Shown here in pieces: positions 5,873 to 10,012 of a stretch of DNA of 10,012 bases (position 1 is its first letter; the number at the start of each line of letters is the position of its first letter). This DNA is from G039029935 sp039029935 (GTDB lineage Bacteria > Chloroflexota > Anaerolineae > Caldilineales > Caldilineaceae): NCBI GenBank assembly GCA_039029935.1, contig JBCCFC010000414.1, forward strand, positions 1-10,012. Direction: 5' to 3'. Under the pieces are notes generated by a model. That model did no database searches. It was not told where the DNA came from and saw only the letters and a program-made list of their open reading frames with translations. Both the position numbers and the translations under genes were made by a program.

Positions 5873-7477
5873 TCAACCCGTCTGCACAAAAACTATCTCT
5901 ACCACAACATCACGCTCATCATCACGATAGATCACTTCATACTTCGCCCGATTCTTGTCATCAATCTGCTCGGTAAAAAAGACCAGCCACACCGTCGCCC
6001 ACCCCATTTTCTTGGCATATTTTGCCGTCTGCACAAGTGCTTGTCGATACTCATATTGCCCACTAAAACTCTTGACCTCCAGTCCATAAATTTGCTCTGC
6101 GTGGTGGATCAGCAAATCAATCTGACCATTGCCTGTAGGGAATTCGGGGACAACGTTGCCACCCTTGGGCTGCATAAAGTCAAGCAGGTATTTAAACAGG
6201 TGAAAGTGGAAGACGGCTTCGTGAACATGCAAGTCGGCGCGTAAAGGAGCATCCTTTAGAATCTGTTGACGATTCTTTTGGAGGTAGCCTTCATATAAAC
6301 GCAAAATATTAGGGACATTGAGAGATGTTTCGGTGATGATGTCATCCATCTCAATAAAGGGATCATGGAGAAGCCCTAGACGGCCAAACATCTCTGTCGC
6401 AAATGAGTTGAATAGGCGTTTGTGGATAAATGGATTGGGAAATTTTACATACCGATGATGACCTTCCGTTTCATAATCAATAACCCCATTCATATAGAGA
6501 AAATTGAGTTGTTTGTCATCAAAACTAAAACGAACCTTGTCACTGGTTTGGAAGAGTTGCATGACGCGTTCTTTGTATTCCGGCTCATGCGCTTTTTCAA
6601 TCAAATTGGTAATATTGGCATTGGGCTGTGCATCCCGTGCCTCTCCATACGTATCCTCAAATTCTTCCATTGTGATAGGCTGGTCTGGTTTTGTATTAAA
6701 TTTCTCCGTCAACAATTCACCAAACCAACAAGTCAACCCAGGTTGACCTAGTACCTCGTAATAGAGGCGGTCGATGACATCCTGCTTAACGATTTGCCCA
6801 CTGGCGTCCATGTATTGACGAAATAGGTCGATAACTTCAGCGTAGGTCAAATTGGGGATCTGAACACTACGTTGTGTGTTGAAAGGTGAGCTGCTTTTAT
6901 TCTCAATGCCAAGGACACTACGTACACCAATAAGCGCAACACCATGAAGTAAATAATATTTTTCAGCGGTCGTTTTATGGCGTTGTTCACCACGATGAAT
7001 GTAGATATTGCGGAGAACACCAGCAATGGCTGCGATGATCTGTGGCTGTAATGCGTCAAATTCATCCATGATCAAAATGAGCGGTTTTTTTAGGACGGCA
7101 CGGGTGAATATCTCACTAAACTCATTGAGGTCTTTGGGCAGAGGGAATTGTTTTTTATCAATGCCTAACTCTGTAAAAATTCGTGACGTAATGATGCCAG
7201 CAACCTCATTGGCATCGCTAAACAATTTTAAGTCTTGCAAATTGACCTTAACGGCATCAATCCAGTCATAATCAGCATTCTCGCGGATGCGCCATAGTAC
7301 ATTTTGTAGTACCCATGTTTTTCCCGCTTGGCGCGGTGCCCACACAGTGATGTAGTGACCACCGTATTGAGGGGATCTTCCCAAAACCTCGTTAAAGGCT
7401 TGATTAATCAGTTCGGTACGGGGTACATGGTAATGACGTCTTTCATCCACTGGTCCATAGGCATTAAATGTTAGCAT
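5873..7477 (-). CDS. AAA-like ATPase fused to a C-terminal PD-(D/E)xK nuclease domain
   Basis: The start at 7477 (not the upstream ATG at 7504) is chosen because GGAGG (7489-7485) stands at correct spacing before it; this gives 534 residues. The N-terminus FNAYGPVDERRHYHVPR and the Walker A APRQAGKT (47-54) match the AAA-like group common in cyanobacteria and Chloroflexota; the first Gly of the P-loop is Ala. Walker B is LILIMDEFDAL (133-143), and HGVALIGVRS (178-187) fits a sensor strand. The middle part (about 205-400) looks helical/winged-helix-like. The C-terminus carries a nuclease core: QIDLLI (Asp454), then GLEVKSF (Glu467, Lys469) and a helix with GQYEYRQALVQTAKY, the D-ExK pattern of Mrr/Holliday-resolvase-like enzymes. 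Such ATPase-nuclease fusions occur among defence and mobile-element genes; the biological role here is inferred. No partner gene is in its operon. Confidence 0.8.
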   Translation of the reverse strand: MLTFNAYGPVDERRHYHVPRTELINQAFNEVLGRSPQYGGHYITVWAPRQAGKTWVLQNVLWRIRENADYDWIDAVKVNLQDLKLFSDANEVAGIITSRIFTELGIDKKQFPLPKDLNEFSEIFTRAVLKKPLILIMDEFDALQPQIIAAIAGVLRNIYIHRGEQRHKTTAEKYYLLHGVALIGVRSVLGIENKSSSPFNTQRSVQIPNLTYAEVIDLFRQYMDASGQIVKQDVIDRLYYEVLGQPGLTCWFGELLTEKFNTKPDQPITMEEFEDTYGEARDAQPNANITNLIEKAHEPEYKERVMQLFQTSDKVRFSFDDKQLNFLYMNGVIDYETEGHHRYVKFPNPFIHKRLFNSFATEMFGRLGLLHDPFIEMDDIITETSLNVPNILRLYEGYLQKNRQQILKDAPLRADLHVHEAVFHFHLFKYLLDFMQPKGGNVVPEFPTGNGQIDLLIHHAEQIYGLEVKSFSGQYEYRQALVQTAKYAKKMGWATVWLVFFTEQIDDKNRAKYEVIYRDDERDVVVEIVFVQTG

Positions 7478-7522
7478 GGCTAAACCTCCAATCGTATACA
7501 GCATGAAGTTAAAAATTTGACG

Positions 7523-7555
7523 TTGGTCATGGTGTCATCCGGAAACCATGACCAA
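7523..7555 (-). promoter_or_regulatory. 10-bp inverted repeat in the leader of the ATPase-nuclease gene
   Basis: TTGGTCATGG (7523-7532) and CCATGACCAA (7546-7555) are perfect inverted repeats around 13 bases, extendable by one G-U pair. It lies about 46 bases upstream of the start codon and downstream of the proposed promoter, so it could be an operator or an RNA hairpin. The spacing of the half-site centres (23 bases, about two helical turns) suits a dimeric regulator. A shorter palindrome TTGTA-tcgg-TACAA follows at 7570-7583. Confidence 0.45.
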
Positions 7556-7601
7556 TACCAAAAATTGGGTTGTATCGGTACAATCTGAGATTACCCTGAT
7601 A

Positions 7602-7607
7602 ATTATA
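7602..7607 (-). promoter_or_regulatory. Extended -10 promoter for the ATPase-nuclease gene
   Basis: On the minus strand TGGTATAAT places a perfect TATAAT (7607-7602) behind a TG extension. No good -35 box is seen at 16-18 bases, which is usual for extended -10 promoters. Transcription would begin near 7595, giving a leader of about 118 bases that contains the inverted repeat at 7523-7555. Confidence 0.45.
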
Positions 7608-7647
7608 CCATATCCACAAATCACCAACGACCAACCACGCCTAAAGT

Positions 7648-7677
7648 TTGACAAGAAAGAACAAGGCATCATATTAT
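7648..7677 (+). promoter_or_regulatory. Sigma-70 promoter for the LtrA-phosphotransferase operon
   Basis: TTGACA (7648-7653) and TATTAT (7672-7677) are 18 bases apart. The expected start near 7684 gives a leader of about 75 AT-rich bases with no strong Shine-Dalgarno sequence (only AGAAAG some 13 bases before the ATG). It is divergent from the ATPase-nuclease promoter, about 40 bases away. Confidence 0.55.
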
Positions 7678-7759
7678 TTATCTAGTCTAGTTATTTATTC
7701 ATTCACAGTCAATAAAATACAGTATCAACATAAAACAATAAATAGAAAGAAACAAAAAC

Positions 7760-8983
7760 ATGTTAGAACGAATTCGATTTCGCAGTTGGTGGCAAGTGCC
7801 ACGCCGAGCAAATACAGAAGATGAAGAAGAACGTACAGTCTCATTTTTAGAGCTTTTCTATGATCTCGTCTATGTCGCCATTATCGCACAGCTATCCCAC
7901 GCGTTGGCTGCGCATGTCTCCTTCGCAGACATGGGGATTTTTGTCTTCCTCTTTGCCATTGTGTGGTGGGCATGGCTGAACGGAACCATGTATCATGATT
8001 TTCATGGCAACAATGATATCCGTACACGGATATTCACCTTTATGCAAATGTTTACGGTGGCAGCGATGGCCGTCTTTGCACATAATGCAATGGGAGACGG
8101 GTCAACCGGGTTTGCGCTCTCCTTTGCCGCCTTTCAGCTAATATTGTGCTACCTTTGGTGGCGCACGGGTGTTCATGACCCAGATCATCGACCGCTGTCT
8201 GTTCCCTATACGATTGTCTTTTTACTCACCACAATTCTTTTTGTCGTCTCAATTTTTGTGCCAGCCCCTTGGCGATTCTATATCTGGGTGATTGCGATAG
8301 TCTTAGATTTGGTTGTGCCACAGTTAAATCTGTTACGGTCAGATGAACGGGTACGACGTGAAGTTTCTCTCATTCGCATCACCCCCTCTGCTGTGGAGCG
8401 GTTTGGCCTCTTTACGATCATCGTATTGGGAGAAGTGATTATCGGCGTCGTCAACGGTCTGGCCGAACATCATCATCTCACGTGGGAGGCGGGTATTATT
8501 GCGGCATTGGGCATGATGATTGCCTTTGGCCTATGGTGGGTTTACTTTGATTTTGCGTCGCGTCGAGACCCGAAACAGACGATGGGATCGATGATGAGCT
8601 GGATGTTTTTACATCTACCCGTGGCGACGGGCATTACCGCTACTGGTGCGGCTATCCTCAATGTTGTCGAACATGCTGGCGAGCCGCTGCCAGGCGATGT
8701 ACGTTGGTTATTGGTTGGGGCAGTGGGTATCACATTGATCTGTATTGCCATGATTATCCAAACAATAGACTATCGGGCGACTATCCGTCCCTACGTCATG
8801 CGCGGCTCATATCTGCTTATTGTCTTTGGGCTACTCACCGCTGGGCTAGGGTTTACCCAACTCAACACAATTGCTATGCTGGTGGCGTTGGTGGCGATGC
8901 TGCTGACGCCCGTCCTCTACGGCGTTTTGGTGTGGATCAAGTTTGTGGATGCGCAGAGTATGCAGGATACTCCCAATGAGTGA
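7760..8983 (+). CDS. Low temperature requirement protein A (LtrA) family membrane protein
   Basis: The 407-residue protein is almost entirely membrane-embedded, with about ten hydrophobic helices between residue 35 and the C-terminus. The family signature near the N-terminus is clear: VSFLELFYDLVYVAIIAQL (27-45), and the second conserved block ERFGLFTIIVLGEVIIGVV (213-231) sits in the middle, as in other LtrA proteins. WRTGVHDPDHR lies in the loop after about residue 133. The family is named from a Listeria locus needed for growth in the cold, but the biochemical function of LtrA proteins is not established. It is the first gene of a plus-strand operon and overlaps the next gene by 8 bases (ATGAGTGA, 8976-8983), so the two are probably translated together. 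Length is normal for the family and the frame is intact. Confidence 0.9.
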   Translation: MLERIRFRSWWQVPRRANTEDEEERTVSFLELFYDLVYVAIIAQLSHALAAHVSFADMGIFVFLFAIVWWAWLNGTMYHDFHGNNDIRTRIFTFMQMFTVAAMAVFAHNAMGDGSTGFALSFAAFQLILCYLWWRTGVHDPDHRPLSVPYTIVFLLTTILFVVSIFVPAPWRFYIWVIAIVLDLVVPQLNLLRSDERVRREVSLIRITPSAVERFGLFTIIVLGEVIIGVVNGLAEHHHLTWEAGIIAALGMMIAFGLWWVYFDFASRRDPKQTMGSMMSWMFLHLPVATGITATGAAILNVVEHAGEPLPGDVRWLLVGAVGITLICIAMIIQTIDYRATIRPYVMRGSYLLIVFGLLTAGLGFTQLNTIAMLVALVAMLLTPVLYGVLVWIKFVDAQSMQDTPNE

Positions 8984-9920
8984 AAAATTTGTCACGCTTG
9001 AACAGGCCCAAACATTTCTGGATGAAAAGTTTGCCGTCAACGCGGATGATGTAACACTTGTGGGCGAGGGGGCATGGTCACGCTGCTTTGGCTTTCGCAA
9101 GACCGGAAATGATATCGACGATGATCTTGTGATTCGATTTGGCAAGTATGTTGATGATTTTGAAAATGATAAACGCGCCTATCAATATGCAACCCCCACA
9201 CTGCCCATTCCAAAAGTGTTGGAAATCGGCGCGGCATTTGATGGCTACTATGCCATATCCACACGTGTCTATGGGGAACCGCTTGAGAGTGTCCACACAG
9301 AGCAATGGCGGACGATTGTACCATCGCTGGTGGCGGCAATGGAGACAATGCGCACGGTTGACCTGTCGCACTCAAAAGGCATTGGGGGCTGGGGGCGAGA
9401 TGGCAACGCACCATGTGCAACATGGTCCGAGCATGTACTGGGCGTGGATAATGACACCCCTAGCCACCGCACCTATGGCTGGCGAAACAAGATGCGGATG
9501 TATTCACCAGCGGGCGAAGAAGCCTTTATCTGGGGGTACAGGCGTCTAGAAGAATTCGTTCGGGACGATATTCCGCGCTCCCTTCTACACAATGATCTCA
9601 TCAATCGCAATGCCTTGGTCGAGGGCGATAAACTTTCCGGCATCTTTGATTGGGGCTGCTCGATTTATGGCGACCACCTGTATGAACTAGCGTGGTTTGA
9701 GTTCTGGGAACCCTGGATGACCAACTTGGATGTTCCCTATCTGCGAGCAGAGCTAGAGCAGCAGTGGCAAAGTGTCGGTTATCGCCCAGAGAACCAAGAA
9801 CAACGACTGAAAGTGTGCTATCTACATATCGGCCTCGATCATCTTGCCTACAATTCCTATATAGACGATTGGGAGACGTTGTTGATGACGGCGGAGCAGA
9901 TGAAACGTCTATGTGAGTGA
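8976..9920 (+). CDS. Aminoglycoside phosphotransferase family protein, hygromycin-B 4-O-kinase-like
   Basis: The start at 8976 overlaps the LtrA stop and has AGGA (8963-8966) upstream; the frame's earlier ATG at 8943 lies inside the LtrA gene. The 314-residue protein has the kinase-like layout of the APH family: a glycine loop VGEGAWSRCFGF (29-40), LVIRFG, TLPIPKVLEIG (75-85), the catalytic loop LLHNDLINRN (203-212, Asp207, Asn212) and the metal-binding IFDWGCSIYGD (223-233). The segment DWG..IYGD.LYELAWFEFWEPW and the late IGLDHLAYNSYIDD (285-298) match the corresponding places in hygromycin-B 4-O-phosphotransferase, APH(4), better than other APH types I can recall. It would transfer phosphate from ATP to a hydroxyl of an aminoglycoside or other small molecule in the cytoplasm. 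Real resistance is not certain: many chromosomal relatives act on unknown metabolites. Confidence 0.85.
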   Translation: MSEKFVTLEQAQTFLDEKFAVNADDVTLVGEGAWSRCFGFRKTGNDIDDDLVIRFGKYVDDFENDKRAYQYATPTLPIPKVLEIGAAFDGYYAISTRVYGEPLESVHTEQWRTIVPSLVAAMETMRTVDLSHSKGIGGWGRDGNAPCATWSEHVLGVDNDTPSHRTYGWRNKMRMYSPAGEEAFIWGYRRLEEFVRDDIPRSLLHNDLINRNALVEGDKLSGIFDWGCSIYGDHLYELAWFEFWEPWMTNLDVPYLRAELEQQWQSVGYRPENQEQRLKVCYLHIGLDHLAYNSYIDDWETLLMTAEQMKRLCE

Positions 9921-9953
9921 GATAGTTATACGATTCCATAGAAATTGAGTATT

Positions 9954-10012
9954 CAGTAGGGGCATGAGGCGGTATGGGGGGATGTTTTTTTTTTGAAAAA
10001 AAAAAAAATACC
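9954..10012. repeat. Low-complexity T10-G-A13 tract preceded by a CAGTAGGGGCATGA repeat
   Basis: T10 (9985-9994), one G, and A13 (9996-10008) form an inverted pair that could fold as a hairpin; the flanking GGTA (9971-9974) and TACC (10009-10012) are also inverted. CAGTAGGGGCATGA (9954-9967) matches 13 of 14 bases of 4670-4683. The tract follows the phosphotransferase gene and might act in termination, but homopolymers this long at a window edge may be a sequencing or assembly artefact. Confidence 0.35.

Noticed and set aside
7478..7504. Upstream ATG for the ATPase-nuclease
   Set aside because: The GGAGG site is inside these codons and serves the ATG at 7477.
1..10012. CRISPR array, tRNA, rRNA, complete transposase
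   Set aside because: No regularly spaced repeats, no cloverleaf or rRNA sequence, and no transposase-like protein were seen on either strand.

Overview
The window most resembles a moderate-GC filamentous Chloroflexota (or a similar multicellular, repeat-rich bacterium). The grounds are indirect: the mix of gene families, a palindromic repeat with a CTTCGACAAGCTCAG core, an AAA ATPase starting with a GPV...VPR...PRQxGKT pattern, and a GVAIG-type motif before a membrane anchor. There is no rRNA or tRNA to settle taxonomy. No CRISPR array, full insertion sequence or tRNA is visible.

Layout. 1-238: intergenic DNA with a possible small structured RNA (about 1-130) and a weak promoter. 239-1917: an AT-rich gene that looks like one ancestral membrane-anchored surface or sensor protein, broken twice by non-autonomous elements. 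The first is a 232-bp element with 15-bp terminal inverted repeats (604-835). The second is an 82-bp palindromic element (911-992) flanked by a perfect 8-bp direct repeat, TATAAAAG. Removing the second element with one repeat copy (90 bp) restores a continuous reading frame. 1939-2037 (minus): a decayed copy of the first part of the small gene at 2873-3319. 2085-3319 (minus): a two-gene operon of an unrecognised 148-aa protein followed by a 255-aa PIN-like nuclease, in the manner of a toxin-antitoxin pair. 3362-3587: divergent promoter region.

3588-5850 (plus): a nitrilase-superfamily protein with Ala where the catalytic Cys should be, then a two-helix potassium channel fused to a cytoplasmic RCK/TrkA domain, probably one transcript. 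5873-7477 (minus): an AAA ATPase with a C-terminal PD-(D/E)xK nuclease domain, convergent with the channel gene. 7478-7759: divergent regulatory region with an extended -10 promoter for the ATPase, a 10-bp inverted repeat in its leader, and a near-consensus promoter for the next operon. 7760-9920 (plus): an LtrA-family membrane protein overlapping by 8 bp an aminoglycoside phosphotransferase of the hygromycin-B 4-O-kinase type. The last 50 bases hold a T10-G-A13 run.

Reading. The left third (239-3319) is accessory DNA: AT-rich, hit by mobile repeats, with a duplicated gene fragment and a toxin-antitoxin-like pair. The ATPase-nuclease may also be a defence or mobile-element gene. The two plus-strand pairs (3588-5850 and 7760-9920) look like ordinary compact operons. 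The most notable points are the doubly disrupted gene with a readable ancestral junction, the PIN operon with its partner-gene remnant, and the nitrilase lacking its nucleophile.
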